DNA from: Saccoglossus kowalevskii
Taxonomy: Eukaryota; Hemichordata; Enteropneusta; Harrimaniidae
Assembly (NCBI RefSeq): GCF_000003605.2
Contig: NW_003135351.1
Span: 315,991-379,990 of the forward strand
DNA length: 64,000 bases
Reading direction: 5' to 3'
The translations under genes were made by a program, and so were the position numbers. Positions within the stretch are counted from its first letter, which is position 1. Every line of letters begins with the position of its first letter. Below are positions 49,660 through 61,900 of the stretch, piece by piece. Under the pieces are notes generated by a model. It worked only from the letters and a program-made list of their open reading frames with translations, was not told the DNA's origin and did not search any database.

Positions 49660-49756
49660 TATAAATACCGGACGCTATCTAATCTTAATCCTTTCTATTA
49701 AGGGATAGCAATGTCCGATGAATTCCCCGTCGAGCAATTTCACTATAAGCTTTCAG
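49660..49756 (+). promoter_or_regulatory. TATA box with short first-exon candidate, head-to-head with P4HA
   Basis: TATAAATA at 49660-49667 is followed 44 bases later by an ATG at 49711. That opens MSDEFPVEQFHYKLS, ending at a donor CAG|GTAATA (49756/49757). It lies about 0.5 kb from the P4HA start on the opposite strand. No second exon could be matched, so the gene is unconfirmed. Confidence 0.25.
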
Positions 49757-50010
49757 GTAATATATAGGTTGTTATAGTATCATGCTTATTAATTTTAGAA
49801 AATATCTGAAATTTAGATCAATTGACACTCATTTTTCCTGTTTCTAACTAAATATAGATTGTAGGTGTAACTTGTAAGCTGACGTGTGGCATTTAGTGTT
49901 GGGTATTATATTCATATAAAATAAATACGTTTTATAGCATACTGTTTCTAATAAGCGAATCTGGCATATAACTAGGTATTGTATACGTCGAGTAAATAGA
50001 CTAGACATAC

Positions 50011-50192
50011 CTGTTATATAGCTGACTGAACCACTGCTTCACGTCTACATGTGTATGTACATGCGTTACTCCAATGAACACGTAAATATCAAATGGTGAT
50101 ATTTCTAAATATATCATTGTAATCGGTTCAGAGGTTGGCATTACACGGGGTGTTGTATATCTCCAACCGTTGTGATTTAATGGGCAACGTCT
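50011..50192 (-). other. Orphan coding-exon candidate
   Basis: On the minus strand an open segment of 182 nt lies between an acceptor (TATGCAG, AG at 50194-50193) and a donor (AACAG|GTATGT, after 50011). It encodes the segment containing RRCPLNHNGWRYTTPRVMPT and ISPFDIYVFIGV. The compositional look is protein-like, but I do not recognise the family and found no partner exons. It could be chance or a relic. Confidence 0.3.
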
Positions 50193-50199
50193 CTGCATA

Positions 50200-52948
50200 C
50201 CACAATTGACATTAAAATCAACAAAAATATCTCTTTCTTGTAATGCATTTCATATATATTTGAAATGACAGACATATCGCCAATATAAACTTGTAAACTC
50301 AAATGACCGCTATGATATGACGGGAGCGAGAGGACCGCGCGACTTGTTCTTGCTTTTCAAGCAGTGTTCTATTTACCCCTGTCATTGCGTTCACGCCTCT
50401 CTTGATACGGTGCAACGACGAAGTCTCGTGGCTTCCCTACCGGGATCTCGACGCAAATGGGCGTTTAAGGTTTATCAGATAACCTGCGTATCTATGCAAC
50501 GATTCATCCGCCATAGACGCCATCTTCTCTTCAGTCAGACGTTTCGTCAGATTTAGTTTACAGTATGAAATATTGTGTTCAATCCTAAATGATTTATATA
50601 ATTTACTATTTATATATTGGTCAGCAAAGCAAACTGAGTCACCATCGTTTGTATGGTCTAATAATAAACTTGGCTTCCAACGACAAACACAACAAAAACG
50701 GAGAATATATAAATACAAATCCAGTGATATCGCGTTATATTTAGGAATAATGTTGTATATGACTATGCGTTAATACAGCAGCGTGCGAACATCGAAAATA
50801 GTAGTCTGGTTTTGGCAAACTAAGTATTACAATCCAATAGCATATTAATATATTAATATAATATATTATTATACATCTGTCACCGTAACGCCATAAGTTA
50901 CAGCGTGCCGTAATTTTGCGGTATTTTACGAGTTATTTCATTCTACCAAATTAAAAAATACATATTCCAAATATGGAATAATTACGCGCATAAGCGTTCT
51001 CGAATAATAAAAACAAACATGACTGCCACCAGGGTTTGACCGGATTCCTCACAAAGTGGGAAGTTCGCTGATTCTGTTCTAAACTTTTTTTTGAACTTCA
51101 GCATTCCCATGATCTATCCATGGAAGGAAAAGATGTATAATGTTACGGTCATCACGAGTATCCTCGTAATAACCTCATATTATTGTCAACCACAATTAAA
51201 CTGAAACATTTTCAGTTCGAAAATTATTTTCAACTCACGATGAACACAAAAATCAACTCTGTTTTTGAAATGACCTGATATATAGATTTATCGGGCGGGA
51301 AGAACACTAGATCCAATGAGAGATTGGGGAAGACGGTATACACGGTCTAGTCCGTCCCTGCCATTTCGTATACACGTATATTCACAAAGAGTTCACGCGG
51401 CAAGGTTTGAAGCAGTAAGACTACAAACATGGTATGGTGTTGCATGCAGCACTGTATGCTGATATTTGAGCGAAATACTTCAAGTAACGCGAGAGTACAT
51501 GCAATATAGTCTGCACGGATCACCTTTCACAATATGAATGCATGTATTTAGTGTATACAACAATAACACGATCTGGGTAATCAATATACTGTCATTGTAT
51601 GTTATTAGTAATTTGCATTTCGCTGTCCACCTGTCGAGTTCCGTGAGCTGTGATACCATGCTTATGCGCAGACCTATGCTGAGCAGACTATTGCCCCTAC
51701 AGAGCGGAATGTGCTCCACATAAATTTTGTTTCAGTACACATTCGGTTAACAATTTCTTGTCCACTTCCGAGGGCGGACTTAGAAGAGGCGCAGGGGACG
51801 CCGTCTCGTTAAATCCGTCGCATTAAAAAAAACAGCAACAACATATACCCCACAATGCAATGCGTCTATGACCTCACTGTAAACGTGCTTTCTAACTGAA
51901 TATTCTGCATCAGCTCCTGACTTTTTGAAGTTAATATTCATTATATAAACTACTTTTATTCAACATTAATTAATAAGAAGTTAATGAATGATTGGCTTAT
52001 CGACCAGCCCAGGAACTATTGCTTGTTTGAGCACGCTCACTTGCAGTTACCAAGGCACGAGATCGTTATCTTGTAACAAAACAAACACTTTAATAGAGTA
52101 AGTTTTGAATAAGGTGGACATAGAATTAAGTCAAAATAATACCATTAGACGTTATTGCGATATTGGTTTTCAATTCTTCGTACTAATAGAATTGACAGTA
52201 CGTCGTATTCGTGCCAAATGAGGTCACGATTAAGTACAAGATATATTATATTGGAAGAAATGTTTTATTTCAATCGTTATGCTGCAAAAGCACACACACG
52301 GACCCGTTTTAACAACCATTACATATCTAGGAAACATCCGATATTTTAATTATATATATATATATCGAATTTGTTTATCCGATTTTATAAAAAAAAAACT
52401 TCGTGCCACACCACAGATTAGTGCACGTGGTCTAAAGTGTCTTTATAGTGACACTCATAATTTGGCAATTTGTAAGTAGCCGATATCACGACAATTGTTT
52501 TTGAATATTGACAGTATATAGCAAAATAGATGACCATATTTTGTATCACGTGCACACACTTGCCTAAGCACATACAAAAATACGAGTTCGTTACAATCAT
52601 GTATAAACAATAACATATCAAATAACAAATAACTTATTGATCATGTCATGGAAATATAAAATGATATCAGTATAGCAAAGTTCACTGTACATTTCTATTG
52701 GTAGTAACTTGGGACTAATTTAATGTACACACCAGGGTCAAACCGTTTAATGTATGTCTGTTCTGTACTTAGGTTCGATGTTCGAAATTCACTTAAGGGA
52801 GTGATATCACAAAGCAAACATAGAGCGATATCATATAGATGACAAAACTGCTCAATACATTTAATACAAGGTTATATGAAGCGGTTCTCATATGACAAGG
52901 AAAACGTGTACATTGTTAAGCATCGTCGCGATGACCAGTACGTTGATG
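50200..52948. other. Intergenic sequence between P4HA and the NACHT-WD40 gene
   Basis: It should contain the 3' untranslated region of the NACHT-WD40 gene. Around 50320-50540 the sequence is more GC-rich, and a minus-strand ATG (MASMADESLHRYAG) is followed by a weak donor. No further coding evidence was seen. A short TA run occurs at 52351-52366. Confidence 0.45.
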
Positions 52949-55900
52949 TTACTCCTCGCCCCCATCTTTAATTTCTTCACTTCTGGTTTCGCTTTCATTT
53001 TTCGCTGTTTCTGAGCCTGGATCTTCTTCATTTGCGAATGCTTGTGAGAAATCTAATACCAAGTGCTCACCTGACATTTTTAAAAAAAATGGCAAAGTTC
53101 TGTTATAGTTCAATTAAGCGCGATGATTGGGCCATCCAGAGAAACACACTTTGTGATTGTATGTAAACGAGTATATTGGTCTTGATTGCACTAGTGAATG
53201 TTTGTTCAAAAAGCGAATAACATTTGTATTAATTAAATAATTTACATCATTACCTTTTTGTTGGTAGAGAGCCGGCCACTCGGTGGGGACTTCGAATCGG
53301 TGGAGTGTTTTGCTCTGTGCCCTCAACGTAACAGGCGATCCGATCGTGGCAGTAGGTAAAACTATCAAGTGGCCATTGCACAGAAGATGAACAGTTTCCT
53401 TCTAGAAGATCACGGAATAAAGAAGAAATTAAGTAATGTATAATAGTCGTGTTTGAATTGTCTGTCACAAAAAAATGTTAAAAATAGGCTGCTTCAAGAT
53501 TTACTAGTAATATCAATTCTCAACTGATGAGCTTATTTACTTAAAGCGGGAGATTCGACGTCGTCACCTGCGCATGCGTCAGATGGTCATAGCGTGCCAT
53601 TGTTTACAAACAAGCGTCTATCCATGAGCCGTGTTTAGCTTGTGTTGTTATCGTCGCTTGGGACTCAATTCTAGCGCGTGCGCAGGTGACGACCCTCCCG
53701 CTTTAACAAAATTCCAACTGTTTCACACGCACACTAAGTAGGAATTTGACGAAGATAATTAAACGTCGTTGAAACGAAATACCGTTTACATTCATCGGTG
53801 TCTCGCCTGATAACGTGGGACGTCGGCTCGAGTAGCCCTGAGCTTGGCATGGCCATATAAATTACAGTGATAAAACGTAAACACGGTATAATGACATTAC
53901 CCGATAAGAAAGATTTGGAACGTAATCCATCCTAAAATCACCGATTTTGTAACCCTCTTGCAGATTCCATAAAACGAGTAGCCGTTCACTGTCATGGTAA
54001 CCACAACTTGTCATAGATAGTGCTCGCTGTCCATCTGACGAAATTTTTAAAATTGTCGGCGAAATTGTATGTCCGTTTAGCATGTGTATCACATTAGCTG
54101 TAATGAACCATTAAACATTTTTAATAACACCGAACGACTGATTTAGCAAAAAAATAGCGCCAACACTCATGAATTGAGACACATTAGACTCTATTTTTTT
54201 TAAATTGAACTAAGTGAAAGAGACATACCTTCCGATATGTTCCATAGCATTACAGTACCGTTGTCATAGGCAACTAATATTCTATCCGTGCCAGTAGTTA
54301 CATACGTCTTGACCCGTCGCCATTTTTCCTTAGCCTGCAGACGATGCACGACATCTCCGTTTTCCAAATCCCATACCATAATAAACTCCGCTTTGTACGC
54401 ATGACAGAGATAGCGACTGTCACGTGATAAAACCATTTCGCCAATCAAAAGCCTTAAACAGCACTGTTCGTCCACGTCACATTGCAACACGTGCATTAAC
54501 GAGAACGACGTGACGTCCCACACGTGAAAAACGCCCACGCTACTTTCCAACTGGCTCACTAGTATAATCCCCATACCGTCGTCGCTGGCACAAATTCGTG
54601 AGACGCGACATTTTTTTTCGTACCCCCTCAAAATTATTGGTTCATCGGTTTCAATATTGTACAATTTAATAACTTCCCTCGATTCTTCAATGGCTGCAAT
54701 TTTTTCTCTGTTATTGACAAGTACTATCCTGTCGGACGTAACCTTTCCATTCAAAGTTCTTAGCACCAGACTATCGACAAAATCCACAAGTACTAACGTG
54801 TTCTGTAATATGACAACAGCTATTTTGTCATTCACAGTCACAATCTGGGCTGTGTCGAATGTCTCCCGATCGCAGTGCCGTGATCGATACATGACGCTTT
54901 GTCTCACCGGTGTCAGGGTCGACAGGTCCAATATGGTGATGGAGTATTGGTTATTATTTTTGGATTTTACAAGTACGTACGTAGTACATCCGGGGATTTC
55001 CTCGATTTGCTGAACAACGCATTTGATTCGTTCTGACGGATACAATGAATAATCTGTGTAGAATATATCATGCGCGTCAGATAACAATTGGCACACATCG
55101 AACGTATATTGTGTTTTTTCATTGATGATGTCACTTCCGATATATACGTCGCTAGTGGTGACCACTTCCATAGAGTCATCATTAACCACGCTTCTATCGT
55201 CATCAGTGGACTCTCCGTGGCGAGGGAAACATTTTGACATAAGGACATGACTGTCCCAATCATTTCTTATAAACATTGATTCTTCTTCATCCTTAGACAC
55301 ATCCCATATTCTTACTACGTGATCTGTTGCTATGGTGACGAACCTCTTCATGTCTACAGATGCGACGCCTGTTACGTCAGTTGGATGTTGCAGGCCGTAC
55401 CACTTGCCATCACTGCCCGCGAGATCCCACACTGCAACTGCGTCTTGCACGGGAAAAGCCAAGTTGTGGTCATCATACACAATTCGGTGAACCGACGTCT
55501 TCCCATACAGATGCTCGGAATGGTTACGAATTCGCCTTATCAATCTTAATGAGTGTCCATCGTAAATACTTACATCATTGAAGTTACGACAAATAACAAT
55601 CACGTATCGCGATGACGTAACAGCCACGTCGGACACAATAGTGTCTTTATGCCCTGGTCGGTGATAGTCCGACTTGTCGTCGGGGTTGATTTTTATCGAT
55701 TTCAAGACTGGCTTGACTGTATGGACACTGGTCACTTTTATCGACTTCTTCTTGTAATTTGGATTAAAATAAGCGACCATGTCACCTCTTGCCGATATTT
55801 TCGTGTCCTCACAAGTCCGCTGAAGAGCGGTATCTCTTATTTCTGATAACGTGTTTCCTTTGGCAACATCGACAATTACTAATTTACCGGGTCGAACAAG

Positions 55901-58900
55901 GAACGCAGTCTTCTTTCCTTTGCCTCCTATCGCGAATGACGGGGCTTTGCCGTGCAGTCCTCGAATATTCAAGACATACTCAGTTACTAATGTGATAGCG
56001 TTTATGAACTTCAGACTATTGGAATATGAAATGACTAAGAGCTTATCACCATTTGCGTAGTTGACTCGTCTGATACCTTTGCCAATCCAATCAACCGATT
56101 TGAGGAGGACGCCATCCTTTACTGCCCAGATATGTATGCTCTCATCCACGGAGGCTTAAAGGAACAACATAATATACACAATTACCCCCGGATAAGTTTT
56201 AATATTTAAATGGTTGTAAAATACCAACATCGTTCTTACGTGCGACTATTGTTATATGATTTATACTTTACAATGCACTGATATTGCTGATACTGATATT
56301 TAGGGTCATTGAACACATTTTTGAGAAAAACAAGTCCGAAATATCCTGGAAAAATTACAAAATATCATTGATCCATGTGTTTGTATTGGTTTCTATTAAT
56401 TATTTCTATGGCTGAAAAAAGCCAAATACTGGTCTTGATTTAAATTACTACAAATTGACAAATAATTGATTTTTAATTACTTTTCAATGTGATACTATTT
56501 CCCTATTAAGAATTATAATTTTCATAACTAACCAGTTGCAATGTAACGTCCATCTTGAGTTATATCCATTGACGTAATAGTTGACGTATGTCCCGCCATG
56601 CTATGAACCAATTGACATCCGGGTGGTGATAGAAATGGCAGGAACGGTGTAAGGCTTGTAATATCTGGCGCTCGGGCACGCTTTAAAAGTTCTTCAAGCC
56701 CTGCTGTCTGAATAGCAGAGAAATAAAACAGACAATTTACACGAAATAAATTTCTGATGCGTAATATGAAACAATAAAATTGACGGCAGAGGTACCTTCG
56801 TTATCCTGCCCACAAGCTGGGACGCCAAGTGGTGAGGGTGGATCTGCAATGCATCACGTGAAAGTGAAAGCGTTTCAGCAACCACCGTGATATTTTCGTC
56901 ATCCGGGTATTTCTGTAAAGCCATCTTGAAGTCTTCCTGCAATTGACTGTTATAATAACAGAAATAAAGTAAGTACACACATAGTCTGTATTTTGTCCGC
57001 AGGAAAAGTGTAGTTAAAATGAAATATAGACGAGAATGTGTATACTGCACATTGGACAAAAAATGGTTAAATAGTTAATGGTTAAAATAGAACTAAAATG
57101 TTGTTTTTTGCACTCACTAAACTACATAAGCATTGATTGATATTGTACGAGACAAAGCAATCTAATTGAAAAGTTGAACTATGCCATCTGGTCTCCAAAT
57201 CTAAAATATATATTTAATTTTACTTAAGAAAAGTTTATGGAACAATTATTCAAAACTTGTAAATGACGAAGATTTATATGAGCCAGACACTTTAAGAACA
57301 CGTGACTACCTGTAAGATGTCGCCTTTAACTTTGCTATTAGCCAATCATAATTGCACAGGACCTTGACTTTCAGAGTCCCTAGCCTATCACTCTGTAGTA
57401 AATGATACGGTAACTCGTTCAGTTTTCTCATATTGTATGTATCGTCGTTCAGCATCAGTGGCTGTGCCGCCACCAAACGATCGTTCTTTCCAAATTCCAT
57501 TTTGCAGGTAACAAATGGCTTTTTGACACCTGTTGAATACAATGATTTTTTTATCAGTCTGTCATATTGCACAATGCCATTCGCATTTGATTGTGATTGT
57601 GATTGTTAGTTTAACGTGCATTAATCGCTAGGATCAAGTCGGGTATGTTCATTTCACTTTCAATAGTACGTACAATAGATACACAGAACACAGATGTTCA
57701 AAATGACAGCAACTACAAAAGCTTAACTTGTTGGTTTCCGAAAAGAAACCTTATATCCGCTGATAATGGTTTCATGCTCCGTATTCAAAGAGCATTTGCC
57801 TTCGGGAAAATAAAATATGCTGCACACAATCCCCCATGGGCTGTATTATAAAAAATTGAGTACTAAATAAGCTACTGATAATTCATTTTGGGATGTGGCG
57901 TAGACCAATTTATTTTATCTGCTGAAACATGTAGAATTCCTAAATATTTATCATGTATCTGGGCTACTTGTAAGATTTAGAGACGAACCTGAAATTGAAT
58001 CCAGTCAGACGTATTGAAGCAAAAGAGTCACAGCGAAATATGGGATGACGTACACTAGATACTACAAATTCTAGTAAGTATATATATATTCAATATTATC
58101 AGGCTTTATAGCTTTAATCCCACTTGAGAAGACATACACAATGTTTTTGACTAACCATTTGACCAAGCACCAAGAAAATAATCCGCTATGTTGGAGTGTA
58201 ACATCTTTCTTTTGTCATCATCAACAAAATACCGCAATGCTGAGAACTCTTTGAGTTGCGAGTGACTCCACGATGTGACTACTACATTGTCGATAGTTCT
58301 TTCTGTAAAGTACACCGATAACTTCTCACGGATGCGTAACCATAGTAGCGATGGGATGCGACGGACCGGGGGAAAGCAGTCTTCGTACAGGTCATTGAGA
58401 ACTTCATCATCACATGACATTATGTCTTCTAGTTCGTTTTCACTCAAGCCATACCTTGCTGTTGGGAAGAAAACGGATAAATATATTTAATTGAATTAGT
58501 TCAGTAACACTAACTTTAAAACAACAACATATTATATATGCATAAGACCATAACTGTCAAAGTAACTTTATTAACATATACTTATATGGAATAGATAAAT
58601 GCGAACTACTGGTTATGAAGACGAGATATAAGGAAACACATATGCTTGGTCTTGTGACTCACATATCAACAACTCATGGAAATGTTGATGGTTGCAGAAT
58701 GCCAGAAAAACTGAAATGCATATATAGGTATATATTGGCAGGATATTGTATTGGCAGCAGATCGTGGAGACAATGGTTAAATGATTAGTCTCACATTGGT
58801 AACGCGGCTATGAGAACATTATTGAACTCGCCCATGGAGAGCACCCGTTTGTTTTTATTTTTTAACTATTAGCAAGAATGATACTACTGACTGTATTTTC

Positions 58901-61900
58901 CATACTTTGCTTAGTACTGAATCTTGAGAAAATAAATATAAAATAACATATTTTACAATGTAAAATGAAATGTATATGTGAAATCATTCTTACACACTGT
59001 AATGTATCCAAGCACGTGACTGACGAGACACTTCCCAAATGTATCCTCCAACTTCTCGAAAACAGACTGAACGAGCTCTTTCACTGTGAATCCCAACCAG
59101 GCCTCTTGAAATTTGGTATACGACTTCCACTTTGAAGACTGGTGAGTAGCTAGCGTGGCGAATAGTGGGTAAGGCGACCTACCACAGGCTGTGAGAAGGA
59201 TGCTCCATTGCTGAGCTTTGAGTGTGCGATTGGATGCCACGAGTAACCGTCTGGTGAGTTCGCTTATTTCTCCCTCCGTTAAACGTGGAATTCCAATGAA
59301 GCACGAACTGTCCGTTAAATAGTCCTGTTAATAAAGGCATACGAAGATAGCTCAGGCACACGCAATGTTCAATCACACAGCATGTAGGAATATGTATATT
59401 AAACCAAATTAGATTTACTTCGCGCATTTGTGCATTTAGTTCACATCAATCACATCCATCGATTGTTTTGATCACTGCGTAAATGGAACAAAGGACATTT
59501 GTTTTGGATAAATTCATAACCATGCAGCTGTGTTTAGAACAGATAAGGCAAAATATGAATGATTTTATACAATTATGTTACTACCTCCTGTAACATTTGA
59601 AAAATCTCTTCTTTAAAATGGTTTTCTAATAAGCATTTAACAAGCAAATACTTTCAATCCAGATGTTTCCGCCACAGTAGTTGTATTGCTTCATCCGCGT
59701 GTTCGCACCTTCTGCGCATATCACGTGACTTGAAATGCCGATTTGAATGATTATATGTCGATTACTCTACATAGCTCCATGATGTCATGCTTATTTCTCT
59801 CGAAATACACAATTGAACACATGCTTATGATTGTATGTTTGAATATATTTATGTCGATGTTCTGTTACCTGCAGCTCTGCTAAGCTTCTCGATTTATCCT
59901 CCACTGATACGGTCAGTATCACTTTGACGTGGTGTGGAAGACGTATTGGTAACCAGGACAACCGACGTGATGTTCGAAATGTCTTTGCGTCATCAATGGA
60001 GTCCAGAATGATTACGAGAGGTCGCTCCTCAGATGCTTGTGAGAGTGTTCTTGGTAGACGTTGAATTAGATAGTTGAGATCCTATGGAGATGGGGACAAT
60101 CACGGTTGTTAATTTAAGTGTTTAATGTTTTAAGTGTGAGTGTTTGGCTAGAATAAAATAAGACTCAATTTTTCGATTCAACCTACAAATATACGAAATA
60201 TGGGTGCACCATAATAAAATAAAGTGTAACCATCAAGCCCAAAATATATGCTAAGCTGTAGATATAGCTGTTCATGTATGGAGAATGTGTAGATGTAAAT
60301 GGTAACATCGTTTCAAAATGCTATTACGGAAAAACGTCCATTCTGAGTATATAACCATCAACATAGTACGGATAAATCCATTAGACCTTTCCTATACATG
60401 TCATGCCATCTACAAACAGAGCGCCTTTTTGAAAATCAAAATGACGTAAATGGGTGTAAGCATTGTCGTTCAAATCGGCGACACAATTTCTTAAATGCAA
60501 TATTTATTCGCTGAATACTACAGATGGAAACAATATCGACGATATGAACGCTTTCATTTGACATACTCCCGTCACATAAGCGAGAAGGTGTAACTTATAA
60601 GAAATGTGTTTTATGGATTAGGTTGTATAATCGAAATAGCTGAACATTCACGCAACCACGAACACTATCTGTCACGCAGAATATAGAGTACTGCGCTTTT
60701 ACAGATATCACTGTTTGTGGTCGATATGATAAAACGTCATGTTATTTGTGATTATTTTCATGGATCAAGCGATCAAAGCTGTACAGCCCTGAGTGTTAAT
60801 GAGTGTTAGTGCTTGGCTGGTGAATAAGCTTTAAAATTAGTGTCAAGTTTCATAATAAAATTTCAGACTTCGAAATGTACTACTGAATCAATGTAATTGA
60901 AATATTTAAAATACCTGTAGTACATATCTTTTATTTCCATATGCCTGATTAATTTGGCAGACTACGCTGTGCAGCAGTCCTCTCAGGGTTTTACTATTTG
61001 GCGATGTGCCAACAAAGCGTACAACAACGACTGCGTCCAAATCACCAGGTATCCACGTTCTTAACATTTTAGTAACCATAGAGGCGATTGCCGTCTTACC
61101 GCTTCCTGGCGGACCATGGATTACAAGAGGAGATCTCTTGCTGGTGGCGAAATAACCTTGGATGTTCTGTAAAAGAGAAGACCAAACTTGTGAAACCGTA
61201 AAGCGGGTGGCGCATTGCATTATGGGTTATAGTGTACCATTTGAAGGTATCGGGTGTGCGTTTATCCTGCTCAATTACGTAAGCAGTAAGTTTAGTAATA
61301 ATTAGGATATCGCAGTTAAATCAATCATTGGCCGCATACAAACATCATACAAAATCAGGTTGTATGATTATTTATGAGCCAGATTAATCAGTTGGAAATT
61401 AAGGCGGCAGATTCAAATAAAACTATTATGTGGCGGTAAAATCCGGAAATATTATACCTCATATGTATACGTCAAATCCCCTATAACTATTCACATATGT
61501 ACCCACCTTTAATACCTCGTCTCTCCCTACAAACGTCTGACAATAACTCTTACATATATTCATGTGGTGGTGAACTTCATAGAACAACTCATCATTGTTG
61601 TTCTTAAAGAAATGTTTGTTTTCCGAAATAGCTGATGTGATCAAATCTATAAGTTTATCTTCGACATTCCAACATAGAGAATCCACGTGGTCCTTATGAC
61701 TTGTCACTTTACTTGGGTCGATACCTGGAGAAATAATTTATTTAAAGTGAGGTCACGCCACGCATGATTTGTTTGTTTCTGGTAAATTGTAACATGCACA
61801 CAATACTCTTATTATCACAAGTGAAGCGAACATAAAACACGCTTACAAAGACACAAGTCCCTGACATTTAAGAGCCGATGAGAACCGAATGTACATAGTT

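Noticed and set aside
54657-55013. 118-codon + strand frame and several shorter ones at 55319-56060
   Set aside because: They are antisense shadows of the large WD40 exon of the minus-strand NACHT gene.
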